DNA from: Pelagibacteraceae bacterium AG-359-E06
GTDB taxonomy: Bacteria > Pseudomonadota > Alphaproteobacteria > Pelagibacterales > Pelagibacteraceae
Direction: 5' to 3'
Assembly (NCBI GenBank): GCA_003280495.1
Contig: QCET01000004.1
Span: forward strand, 16,059 to 80,058
Length of the DNA: 64,000 bases
Under the pieces are notes generated by a model, which did no database searches, had not been told where the DNA came from, and was given only the letters and a program-made list of their open reading frames with translations. This document shows positions 9,458 through 17,564 of the stretch, in pieces (position 1 is the stretch's first letter; each line of letters opens with the position of its first letter). The translations under genes were made by a program, and so were the position numbers.

Positions 9458-10429
9458 ATGAAAAATAATAGTATTATAAAAGAAGCTCAAAAAACAATTT
9501 ATACTGAAATTGATGCTTTAAAAAAATTATCATCAAGTCTGGGCTCTTCATTCTTGAAAACCGTAACCACAATTAATAACATCAAAGGAAGAGTAGTATG
9601 CTGTGGTGTAGGTAAGTCAGCAAAGATATTAAACAAAATATCAAGTACTTTTTCATCTGTTGGAATTTCTAGTTTTGTGCTTGATGTAACCGACGCAAAT
9701 CATGGTTCGCTTGGGTCAATTAAGAAAGATGATATATTACTAATTGCTTCATTTAGTGGTAATAGCAGTGAATTAATAAACATTTTAAAATTTGCAAAGA
9801 GATTTAAAATTAAAACTATTGGTATTAGTTCTAATAGCAAATCCAAACTAATATCTTCTTCAGATATAAAATTAATTACTCCAAAAATAAAAGAGGCAGG
9901 TAATAAACATTTAAATTTTGTTCCAACTTCGTCTAGTACTATGCTTGTTGCATTAGGCGATGCAATAGCTATGACAATTGCTTTTAAAAGAAAATTTAAA
10001 AAAGAAAATTTTGGTCATTTTCATCCAAGCGGAAGTTTAGGAAAAAATCTTTCACCAGTTACAGATATTATGAAAAAAGGAAACGATATACCAATGGTTA
10101 AGGAAAATTATTCTATATCCAAAGTTATATTAGAAATTTCTTCAAAAAGATTAGGGTGTGCATTGGTGATTAATAAAAACAAAAAAATAGTTGGGTTTTG
10201 TTCTGATGGAGACTTAAGAAGATTTATGAGAAAAAACAAAAATTTTCATCATAAGTGTGCCAAAGATATGATGTCCAAGCAACCTATGACCATTAATGAG
10301 AAATCCTTAATTATAGATGCATTAAAAATTATGAATCAAAAAAAAATTACAGTTTTAGTAGTTGAAAAAAATAAAAAAATTAAAGGGTTAATACATATGC
10401 ACGATATTATCTCCTTTCTAGGTATATAA
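9458..10429 (+). CDS. kdsD: D-arabinose 5-phosphate isomerase (KpsF/GutQ family)
   Basis: A 323-residue protein from the ATG at 9458. An upstream in-frame TTG at 9428 would overlap the preceding gene and lengthen the protein by 10 residues, and is less likely. An N-terminal SIS sugar-isomerase domain (CGVGKSAKI, SFSGNSSEL, FVPTSSSTMLVALGDA, HFHPSGSLG) is followed by two CBS domains. It converts ribulose 5-phosphate to arabinose 5-phosphate, the first step to Kdo for lipopolysaccharide. The neighbours lptC and lptB, and kdsB at 62 kb, fit this. Its TAA overlaps the lptC ATG by one base. Confidence 0.9.
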   Translation: MKNNSIIKEAQKTIYTEIDALKKLSSSLGSSFLKTVTTINNIKGRVVCCGVGKSAKILNKISSTFSSVGISSFVLDVTDANHGSLGSIKKDDILLIASFSGNSSELINILKFAKRFKIKTIGISSNSKSKLISSSDIKLITPKIKEAGNKHLNFVPTSSSTMLVALGDAIAMTIAFKRKFKKENFGHFHPSGSLGKNLSPVTDIMKKGNDIPMVKENYSISKVILEISSKRLGCALVINKNKKIVGFCSDGDLRRFMRKNKNFHHKCAKDMMSKQPMTINEKSLIIDALKIMNQKKITVLVVEKNKKIKGLIHMHDIISFLGI

Positions 10430-11001
10430 TGCCGAAAGCTTTTTTAGTTTTAATTGGTTTTTTAATAATTGTAATTGTATACGTATATATTCCATCTATT
10501 AATCCTGGATCAATCGAGAAAGAAAGTACCGACATTAAAAAAAATGAAAATAAAATAGATAACCAAAATACTTTTGTTAAACCAGAATATGTTTGGAAAA
10601 CTGGAGACGGCAACTCCCTCATAATAAAATCAGAAATAGCAGTACAGAATAAAAAAGACCCCCATATTTTAAATTTAAAAAAAGTATATTCATACTCCAA
10701 TCTTAACGATGGATCTAAAATTGAACTAAAATCTGAAAAAGCAATTTATAATCGTCAATCGCAAAATATTGTATATTACGACAAAGTGAAAATAGAAAAT
10801 AAAGATGTACTCATCACGTCTGATAATGCAGAGTATATAACAAAGACAAACTTACTAACACTATATGGCAATGTAAGGGTTAAAAAAAATAAAGATTATT
10901 TAATTTCAGATACTGTGATATTTAATACAAAAACAAAAAACTTAAAATTTTCAATGAAGGATAAAAAGAAAAAAGTTTATGGAAAAAAGACGAAAAATTA
11001 A
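10429..11001 (+). CDS. lptC: LPS export protein LptC
   Basis: A 190-residue protein with one N-terminal membrane segment (residues about 4-21, FLVLIGFLIIVIVYVYI) and a periplasmic beta-jellyroll region with alternating strands (WKTGDGNSLIIKSE, ITSDNAEY, TLYGNVRVKK). This matches the alphaproteobacterial LptC-related family, which anchors the LPS bridge to the LptBFG transporter. No lptA (soluble OstA protein) follows, although it normally sits between lptC and lptB. The alternative that this is LptA is less likely because of the uncleaved membrane anchor. Its end overlaps lptB by 23 bases. Confidence 0.8.
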   Translation: MPKAFLVLIGFLIIVIVYVYIPSINPGSIEKESTDIKKNENKIDNQNTFVKPEYVWKTGDGNSLIIKSEIAVQNKKDPHILNLKKVYSYSNLNDGSKIELKSEKAIYNRQSQNIVYYDKVKIENKDVLITSDNAEYITKTNLLTLYGNVRVKKNKDYLISDTVIFNTKTKNLKFSMKDKKKKVYGKKTKN

Positions 11002-11914
11002 AGTAAAGGCTGCAACTTCCGATAAAAAAATCAATAAGCTAATACTGCATGAAAAATTTTTGGTTAAAAAAAAGTTTATACTAAATGAAAAATATTTAAT
11101 TAAAAAAAAGTTTATACTAAATGAAAAATATTTAATTAAAAAAAAACTAAGACCAGTAGAAAATGTTATAGACTTCAAAAACACATCTAAATCGAATTTA
11201 GAAATAAGAAATGTTTCAAAAATTTTAGATAATAAACCGATAATTAAAAATATTAGTTTGAGTGTTGAGCCAGGTAAAATTGTTGGTCTTCTTGGACCTA
11301 ATGGATGTGGTAAAACTACACTATATAATTTAATTGTTGGAAAATACTCAGTCGATAAAGGGGATATTTTATTAAATAATAAAAAAATTCAAGATCTTCC
11401 AATTTACCAAAGAAGTCGAATGGGAATTAGCTTACTTGAGCAACATAGGGGGTTATTAAATAATTTAACAGCTTTTGAGAACCTATGCGCAATTTTAGAG
11501 TTATATATAAATGACAAAGATAAAATTTATAAAAGAGCAAATGAATTATTAGCTAAATTTAATTTGGAATATTTGAAAAATGTGAGGGCTAAAAATTTAT
11601 CTGGTGGTGAATATCGTAAGTGCGGTATTTTACAAAGAATTTGTAATAAAAATATATCAATACTTCTATTAGATGAACCATGCGCAGCCTTAGATTTAAT
11701 ATCTGTAAATAGCCTTAAACAATTTATCTTAGAATTAAGAAAATCAGGTATATCGATATTAATCACTGACCATAATTATTTCTTAATTGAGGATATTCTT
11801 GATAAAGTTTATATTATGAAGCAAGGTCAGATTATAACTAGTGGAACTACTAAACAAATAGAAAAAGATGAAAAAGCAATAAAATATTATTTAGGACAAA
11901 AAATATCTAATTAA
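10979..11914 (+). CDS. lptB: LPS export ABC transporter ATP-binding protein LptB with repeat extension
   Basis: A 311-residue protein; typical LptB is about 240. The ABC core begins near residue 70 with LEIRNVSKI. Walker A is GPNGCGKTT (about 106-114), the signature is LSGGEYRKC, and Walker B is ILLLDEPCAALD. It powers LPS extraction from the inner membrane with LptC and LptFG. The first 70 residues are an unusual basic extension holding three tandem 12-residue repeats (11036-11143). No in-frame ATG occurs between 10979 and the middle of the ABC core, so the extension is probably translated. The end overlaps the convergent TIGR02300 gene by 8 bases. Confidence 0.92.
   Translation: MEKRRKIKVKAATSDKKINKLILHEKFLVKKKFILNEKYLIKKKFILNEKYLIKKKLRPVENVIDFKNTSKSNLEIRNVSKILDNKPIIKNISLSVEPGKIVGLLGPNGCGKTTLYNLIVGKYSVDKGDILLNNKKIQDLPIYQRSRMGISLLEQHRGLLNNLTAFENLCAILELYINDKDKIYKRANELLAKFNLEYLKNVRAKNLSGGEYRKCGILQRICNKNISILLLDEPCAALDLISVNSLKQFILELRKSGISILITDHNYFLIEDILDKVYIMKQGQIITSGTTKQIEKDEKAIKYYLGQKISN
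11036..11143 (+). repeat. Three tandem 36-bp repeats in lptB 5' region
   Basis: Three in-frame 36-base units at 11036-11071, 11072-11107 and 11108-11143. The second and third are almost identical in DNA; the first is diverged. They encode KLILHEKFLVKK, KFILNEKYLIKK and KFILNEKYLIKK. The period is a multiple of three, so the lptB frame is kept. Confidence 0.93.
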
Positions 11915-12179
11915 TTTCTTCTTCGTTTTCAATTTCAGCTTGTTCTTCTAAACTAATAATATTATCTTCTGAATTATCTGCCTCATCTATTTTATCTATA
12001 TCAACCTCTTTTTTAATTGGCTGTTTAGCTTGAGGTTTTTCTACCTGAACTAAAGGTATTGCTTCAATTGATTGATCCTCCAAATTTTTACCACAGGAAC
12101 ATTTAGGATTAGGCTTTTTTAGCGTGTACCACTTTTTTCCACATTCACACGTAATTTTTTTTCCAAATTTAGGATCCAT
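11907..12179 (-). CDS. TIGR02300 (FYDLN acid) family zinc-ribbon-like protein
   Basis: A 90-residue protein with an N-terminal CxC...CxC pattern (C11, C13, C27, C29; TCECGKKWYTL and PKCSCG) followed by a strongly acidic tail. This matches the alphaproteobacterial TIGR02300 family, whose usual sequence reads CPSCGxKFYDLN; here the first pair has lost one spacer residue. Function unknown; metal binding is likely. In alphaproteobacteria it typically sits divergent from aroA, exactly as here, which supports the assignment. Confidence 0.8.
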   Translation of the reverse strand: MDPKFGKKITCECGKKWYTLKKPNPKCSCGKNLEDQSIEAIPLVQVEKPQAKQPIKKEVDIDKIDEADNSEDNIISLEEQAEIENEEEIN

Positions 12180-12236
12180 ATTACAATATATTATTTCTTT
12201 TAATTTAAAACACGGGTTATATAATTGAAAACATAA

Positions 12237-14204
12237 ATGGCAATTAAAAAATTTCCTTTAAATAATATATATTTAAAAGGGTCTATAGAACTAAGTGGGG
12301 ATAAATCAATATCTATTAGAACAATATTATTGTCTGCATGGGCTCATGGTATATCAAATTTAAGAAATCTGGGGACAGGAGAAGACGTACGAACAGCGTT
12401 AAGTGCAATAAAGAAATTAAAAATTAATACCCAGGGCAATAGAGAATCTTTAACTGTATTTGGTGGTGGCTTTGGATATGATAAATTGAAGTCTGTCTCA
12501 CTTAATATGGGAAACAGCGGGACATGCACCCGACTTATTGCGGGACAACTTGCGTCCAGTCCAATTGTTTCTAAGCTTTATGGAGATAAATCTTTGTCTC
12601 AAAGACCATTAAGAATTAAGAAAGTTTTAGAGAATTTTAACTGTAACTTACAAGCAAAAAAAAATAATTTTTTACCTTTAGTTATCAAAGGTAATTCAGA
12701 TACGATACAATCTACTATAAAAATAAGTAAACCGTCTGCACAAATAATATCATGTGCTATTTTATGTGCGATGAATAGTTATGGAACTTCAGAAATTAGT
12801 GCCCCAAATAATTCTAGAGATCATACTGAAAAGCTACTTAAATTTTTAAAATATCCAATTACTGTAAAATATCAAAAAAAATTAAAAAGAATAATTATTG
12901 AAGGAAAAAAAAAAATTAATCCAATCTCTAATTATAAAATTCCCTCAGATCCTTCATCAACAGCGTTTTTGGTTGTTTTGGGCGTATTATCTGAAAAAAG
13001 CAATATAACTATAAAAAATGTTTTATGTAACAAGCACAGAATTAAATACATAAATATATTAAAAAGAATGGGAGCAAAAATTAAAATTTTTAATACAAAA
13101 CAATATTACGGCGAAATAGTTTCAGATATTAATGTCAAGTCTTCCAAATTAAGATCTATAAACATTAGTCCAAGTGATATTCCTGGCATAATCGATGAGT
13201 TGCCAATTCTTTTCATAGCAGCGGCCTTTGCGAAAGGAAATACTTTTTTTCCAAATTTATCTGAATTAAAAATAAAAGAGTCAAACAGATTACAAACCAT
13301 GTATGAAAACCTGAAAAAATGTGGAGTAGACTGTATATTAAAGACAAACTCATTAAGTATAAATGGAAAAAATAAAAATTTTTATAGTGTAGATGTACCA
13401 GAAATTGATAGTAAAAAAGATCATAGAATAGCTTTGTCTTTTTTAGTTTTGGCTGCAGCAACTAGAAAAAAAATAATAATTAACGATTATAACTTTGTTA
13501 ATATTAGTTTTCCTGAAATTGAAGAAATAATTAAAAAGCTTAAAGTAAAACCAAATAAAGTTATTGTTGCTATAGATGGCAAAGTATCATCAGGCAAGAC
13601 ATCAATATGCAAAAGTTTACAAAAAAAATACAAGGGTAAAGCATTTTTTTTTGATAGTGGTACTCTTTATAGAAGATTAAGTTTTTTGCATTTAAGAAAA
13701 AAATTTAAAAAAATAAATATTGGTTTTCTTGTAAAACAAGCAAAAAAAATAAAAATAGCAGATTTATCAAATAAAAATCTTCACTCTAATGAAGTATCAA
13801 AGCTTGTACCAGAAATAGCCAAAATAAAAGAGGTAAGGTCTGCTTTGCTAGATATACAAAGAAAAATTATTTTTGAAAGTAAAAGTGATATTGTTTTAGT
13901 TGCAGGAAGAGATATTGGATCTAAAATTTTACCGAATAATTTTTCAGATTTAAAATTATTTATAGATGCACCAATAAAAATTAGGGCTTTAAGAAGATTT
14001 AAAGAATTAAAACATAAATTTCCAGGTAAAAAATTAGTATTTAAAAATATTTTAGCAGAGGTAAAAGCACGTGATAAAGTCGATTCTAAGAGGAAAATTA
14101 GCCCATTAGTAAAGGTTAAGTCAGCACACTTGATTTCTAATCATACAAAGTATATATCAACGCCCGTTATGAAAATAATTAAACTAATAAAAAAAGTATC
14201 GTAA
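12237..14204 (+). CDS. aroA-cmk: Fused EPSP synthase and cytidylate kinase (AroA-Cmk)
   Basis: A single 655-residue frame. Residues about 1-440 are 3-phosphoshikimate 1-carboxyvinyltransferase (shikimate pathway): LSGDKSISIR, NSGTCTRL, GDKSLSQRPL, SRDHTEK, DPSSTAF, IDELPIL, KESNRL and DHRIALSF. Residues about 443-655 are (d)CMP kinase: P-loop IDGKVSSGKT, FDSGTLYRRLS, VAGRDIGSKILP and RALRRFKEL. Separate adjacent genes are usual in alphaproteobacteria; here no stop or start separates them. SISIR replaces the usual SISHR, and KESNR replaces KESDR. It leads a run into rpsA 9 bases later. Confidence 0.93.
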   Translation: MAIKKFPLNNIYLKGSIELSGDKSISIRTILLSAWAHGISNLRNLGTGEDVRTALSAIKKLKINTQGNRESLTVFGGGFGYDKLKSVSLNMGNSGTCTRLIAGQLASSPIVSKLYGDKSLSQRPLRIKKVLENFNCNLQAKKNNFLPLVIKGNSDTIQSTIKISKPSAQIISCAILCAMNSYGTSEISAPNNSRDHTEKLLKFLKYPITVKYQKKLKRIIIEGKKKINPISNYKIPSDPSSTAFLVVLGVLSEKSNITIKNVLCNKHRIKYINILKRMGAKIKIFNTKQYYGEIVSDINVKSSKLRSINISPSDIPGIIDELPILFIAAAFAKGNTFFPNLSELKIKESNRLQTMYENLKKCGVDCILKTNSLSINGKNKNFYSVDVPEIDSKKDHRIALSFLVLAAATRKKIIINDYNFVNISFPEIEEIIKKLKVKPNKVIVAIDGKVSSGKTSICKSLQKKYKGKAFFFDSGTLYRRLSFLHLRKKFKKINIGFLVKQAKKIKIADLSNKNLHSNEVSKLVPEIAKIKEVRSALLDIQRKIIFESKSDIVLVAGRDIGSKILPNNFSDLKLFIDAPIKIRALRRFKELKHKFPGKKLVFKNILAEVKARDKVDSKRKISPLVKVKSAHLISNHTKYISTPVMKIIKLIKKVS

Positions 14205-14212
14205 GAGACTTA

Positions 14213-15931
14213 ATGGTATCACGACAAAGCTTAAAAATTTACGATAATAAATCAAACAACGAGTTTGAAAAACTTCTAAATGAAAATCTAAATAATGCAG
14301 GTATTGTTGAAAATACCATTGTAAAAGGCATAATTGAAAAAATTGAAGATAAATTTATCACAGTTTATTGTACCGGAGCTAAAAGCAGTGGAATAATCGA
14401 CAAGTCAGAAATTCCTGCCACAGAATTAGAAAATTTAGCAGTAAACAATGAGATTGAAGTCTACGTGGAACGAACAGAAGATAGATCAGGAAATATTATT
14501 TTAAGTATTGAAAAAGCTCGTAGAGCTAAGTCATGGAAAAAAATTAAAGATGCATTTGAAAATAAACAAAAGGTATCTGGTGTAGTTCAAAATGCGGTTA
14601 AGGGTGGGTTTGTAATTGAGGTAGAAAAAATATTTGCTTTTTGTCCTTCTTCTCAACTTTCTGATAGACCTGTTAAAAATGCAAATGAATTTTTAAGAAA
14701 ACCTTTGGAATTTCTTATTATAAAGATTGATCCTGTAAGAATGAATGTAATCGTAAGTAGAAGAGCAATATTAGAAGAAGAAAAAAATGTAAATAAAGAT
14801 CAAGTAATATCAAAATACAAAGTTAATGACACTGTCGAAGGTCGTATAAAAGCCATAACAAGTTATGGTTTATTTATATCAATAGAATCATTAGATTGTC
14901 TTCTCCATAGTTCAGAGGTGAGTTGGTTAAAAATATCAAACTTAAACGACATGTTTAACGTGGGTGATACAATTAAATGTCAGGTAATTGAAATTGATAC
15001 AGAAGCAAAAAGAATGTCTTTAAGTATTCGTTCAATGTATCCAGACCCATTTAAGACAGTTAGCGAGAAGTTCGAAATTGGAAAAGAGTATAAGGTAAAA
15101 ATAGTAAAATTAACCGACTGGGGTGCGTTTGCTGATCTTTCAGAAGGAATTGTAGGTTTAATTCACTCTAGTGAAATTAAACATATGCAAAAAAATGTTA
15201 ATCCAAAGTCCGTATTTAAAATTAATGACGAAATAAACGTTAAATTAAAAGAGGTAAATGTAGAGAAAAGAAAAATAAGTTTAAGCTATAAAGATTGCCA
15301 ACCTAATCCAATAGATGAATTTGTTAAAAAGTATCCAATTGGAAGTGTATGTGAGGCAAATATAGTAAACAAAAAAGATTTTGGATTATTTTTAAATACG
15401 GGTGATAGTGAAATTGATATATTTGTACATTATAAACAAATATCTTTTTCTGAAACTTCAAAAGATTTAGACGAGTATAATAAAAACGACAAAGTTAAAC
15501 TAAAGATAATTGATATAAAAGATGGAAAAGTTAATGGATCTATACGTGCTCTTAAAAAAGATCCATTCACATTTTTTGATAACAAAAAAACAGGGGATGT
15601 TGTTTCTGTTAGAGTTGTTGAAATTCAGCCGAATGCTATCAAAGTTAACGTTGGTGAAGAAAGGTTTCAAACTACAATAAAGAAATCTGATATAGCTTTA
15701 GAGAAAAAAGACTGTTCGCCGTCAAGGTTTGCACCTGGCGATACTTTAGATACAGTAGTGGTAGAAATTCTTCCTCAAACAAGAAAAGTAAAATTATCTA
15801 TAAAAGAGTACGAAAAGCAGCAACAAGATGAAGCGCTTAAAAAATATGGAAGTACAACAAGCGGTCAATCACTGGCTGGAGTTCTTGGAGCAGCTCTTAA
15901 GAAAAAAACTACAAAAAAAAAGAAATCTTAG
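14213..15931 (+). CDS. rpsA: 30S ribosomal protein S1
   Basis: A 572-residue protein made of successive S1 RNA-binding domains (for example VVQNAVKGGFVIEV, GRIKAITSYGLFISIESLDCLLHSSEVSW, VKLTDWGAFADLSEGIVGLIHSSEI). Domain spacing and total length fit the six-domain S1 of proteobacteria. It brings mRNA to the 30S subunit, which matters here because many genes have weak Shine-Dalgarno sites. The C-terminus is lysine-rich. It follows aroA-cmk by 8 bases and precedes ihfB, the standard alphaproteobacterial order. Confidence 0.97.
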   Translation: MVSRQSLKIYDNKSNNEFEKLLNENLNNAGIVENTIVKGIIEKIEDKFITVYCTGAKSSGIIDKSEIPATELENLAVNNEIEVYVERTEDRSGNIILSIEKARRAKSWKKIKDAFENKQKVSGVVQNAVKGGFVIEVEKIFAFCPSSQLSDRPVKNANEFLRKPLEFLIIKIDPVRMNVIVSRRAILEEEKNVNKDQVISKYKVNDTVEGRIKAITSYGLFISIESLDCLLHSSEVSWLKISNLNDMFNVGDTIKCQVIEIDTEAKRMSLSIRSMYPDPFKTVSEKFEIGKEYKVKIVKLTDWGAFADLSEGIVGLIHSSEIKHMQKNVNPKSVFKINDEINVKLKEVNVEKRKISLSYKDCQPNPIDEFVKKYPIGSVCEANIVNKKDFGLFLNTGDSEIDIFVHYKQISFSETSKDLDEYNKNDKVKLKIIDIKDGKVNGSIRALKKDPFTFFDNKKTGDVVSVRVVEIQPNAIKVNVGEERFQTTIKKSDIALEKKDCSPSRFAPGDTLDTVVVEILPQTRKVKLSIKEYEKQQQDEALKKYGSTTSGQSLAGVLGAALKKKTTKKKKS

Positions 15932-15974
15932 CTTGTTAATTTAATTTTTTGTGTTTTAATCTCAACAAAAAATT

Positions 15975-16286
15975 ATGATTAATTCCAAAACCTATGTCAA
16001 ATCAGACTTGATAAATTCAATCCAATCAAAATATGATAAACTACCGTCAGGAGATGTTGAACGTATTATTGATATTATCTTCAAACATTTGACAAACTCA
16101 TTAGCTTCTGGATCTAACATAGAGCTTAGAAATTTTGGTTGTTGGCGAATAAAAAATATGAAACCAAAAATTGCAAGAAATCCGAAAACAGGTGAAAAAA
16201 TAAATATTGGTGAAAAAAAAAAAATATACTGGAAAAGCTCTAAAGTTTTAAATCAGAGAATAAATAAAAGCAAAATTGAAACATAA
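15975..16286 (+). CDS. ihfB: Integration host factor beta subunit
   Basis: A 103-residue HU/IHF-family DNA-bending protein. The family signature is visible as ELRNFGCWRIKNMKPKIARN followed by PKTGEKINIGEK, with the arm that inserts Pro into the minor groove. The position after rpsA is diagnostic for the beta subunit; HU genes lie elsewhere. The usual RGFGSF reads RNFGCW here. The last bases overlap the TTG start proposed for pyrF. Confidence 0.9.
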   Translation: MINSKTYVKSDLINSIQSKYDKLPSGDVERIIDIIFKHLTNSLASGSNIELRNFGCWRIKNMKPKIARNPKTGEKINIGEKKKIYWKSSKVLNQRINKSKIET

Positions 16287-16962
16287 AATTATTTTTATAG
16301 CACTTGATTGCAGTATTTCAAAAGCTAAATCTATTATTAAATTGATACCTAAAATTAATTCTAAGAAATATAAATTTGCCTTAAAAATAGGGTATCAAAT
16401 ATTTTTTACCAAAGGCGGCCGGGAATTTATTAAATCCATCAAAAATTTTAAAATTTTTTTAGATATCAAAGCTTATGACATTGAAAATACGATTAAGAAC
16501 GCAATGCTTTCAATAAAAGATTTAAGTAACGTTGAGTATATTTCAGTGCACGCATCTTCAGGAATAAAAGCATTAAAGATTGCTAAAAAATTTGCTGGAA
16601 ACAAAAAGATTTTAGCAGTTACAACCCTTACAAGTTTTAATCAAAAAAACTTAATAGAGATAGGCTATAAAAAAAAATTAAGTGACTTAGTCTTTCTTCA
16701 AGCCAAAAATGCAAAAAAAGCTGGTTGTTTTGGTGTCATCTGTAGCAGTCATGAAAGCCTCAAAATTTATAAAAAATTAAAAATTAATACAATCACGCCA
16801 GGCATAAGATTACCGGGGCGTAAATTGAATGAACAAAAAAGAGTATCAACCCCACTTAACGCTTTTATTAATAGCAAAGCTTATGGCATCGTTATAGGAA
16901 GAAGTATTACTGGCAACATAAAAAAAAATATTAATAAGCTTCTAACTCATCTGGGAGAATGA
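16276..16962 (+). CDS. pyrF: Orotidine 5'-phosphate decarboxylase
   Basis: A 228-residue TIM-barrel enzyme for the last step of UMP synthesis. The catalytic Asp-Lys-Asp array is in FLDIKAYDIENT (D-x-K-x-x-D-I). VHASSG, ITPGIR and VIGRSIT supply the phosphate site. The start must be TTG at 16276, inside the end of ihfB, because no other start precedes IIFIALD. The DIPNT of most homologues is DIENT. It overlaps trpF by four bases. Confidence 0.9.
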   Translation: MKHKIIFIALDCSISKAKSIIKLIPKINSKKYKFALKIGYQIFFTKGGREFIKSIKNFKIFLDIKAYDIENTIKNAMLSIKDLSNVEYISVHASSGIKALKIAKKFAGNKKILAVTTLTSFNQKNLIEIGYKKKLSDLVFLQAKNAKKAGCFGVICSSHESLKIYKKLKINTITPGIRLPGRKLNEQKRVSTPLNAFINSKAYGIVIGRSITGNIKKNINKLLTHLGE

Positions 16963-17564
16963 AAAGTATTGTTAAAATTTGTGGTCTTTCAGAAAAAAGC
17001 TCTATTGATACTGCTGTTAAAAATGGTGCTAGATTTTTAGGATTTATATTAAATTATCCTAAAAGCCCAAGGAATATAAACCTGGACCAATTAAAAGATA
17101 TAACTCACGGTATTGAGACTAATAAAGTGGCAGTTATGGTCAATCCATCTGATGAACAAATTGATCAAGTTTCTAAATTTTGCGAATATTTACAATGTCA
17201 TGGAGACGAGACGAACGATAGAATTAAAGATATTAAAACAAGATTTAATATAAAAATCATTAAAGCCATTAAGATTAAAAACGCGTCATCTCTTCAGGAA
17301 ATTCCTAAATATTCAGCCGCAGATGAGATACTAATTGATACACCGGCAATGGAAAAAACGCAGACTTTCGACTTTAAAATTCTAAAAGGTTTAAATATAA
17401 CTCGCTATTTTCTGGCAGGTGGCATTACCACTGAGAATTTAAAATTTGCTATGCAATATACAAACAAAATAGATGTATCAAGTGGGCTAGAAAGTGTTAA
17501 AGGAATAAAAGACAATAAAAAAATTGAAAAATTTTTAAATTTGGTAAAGAGTTATGAAAATTAA
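16959..17564 (+). CDS. trpF: Phosphoribosylanthranilate isomerase
   Basis: A 201-residue TIM barrel of tryptophan synthesis. The general base Cys8 is in VKICGL and the general acid Asp127 is in ILIDT. KSPR, CHGDE, LAGGI and DVSSGLE follow the family. The glycine-rich GGTG/GGSG loop that normally follows the Asp is missing: the segment reads DTPAMEKTQTFDF and is shorter. ATGA coupling to pyrF and an 11-base overlap with trpB make one operon. Confidence 0.85.
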   Translation: MKSIVKICGLSEKSSIDTAVKNGARFLGFILNYPKSPRNINLDQLKDITHGIETNKVAVMVNPSDEQIDQVSKFCEYLQCHGDETNDRIKDIKTRFNIKIIKAIKIKNASSLQEIPKYSAADEILIDTPAMEKTQTFDFKILKGLNITRYFLAGGITTENLKFAMQYTNKIDVSSGLESVKGIKDNKKIEKFLNLVKSYEN

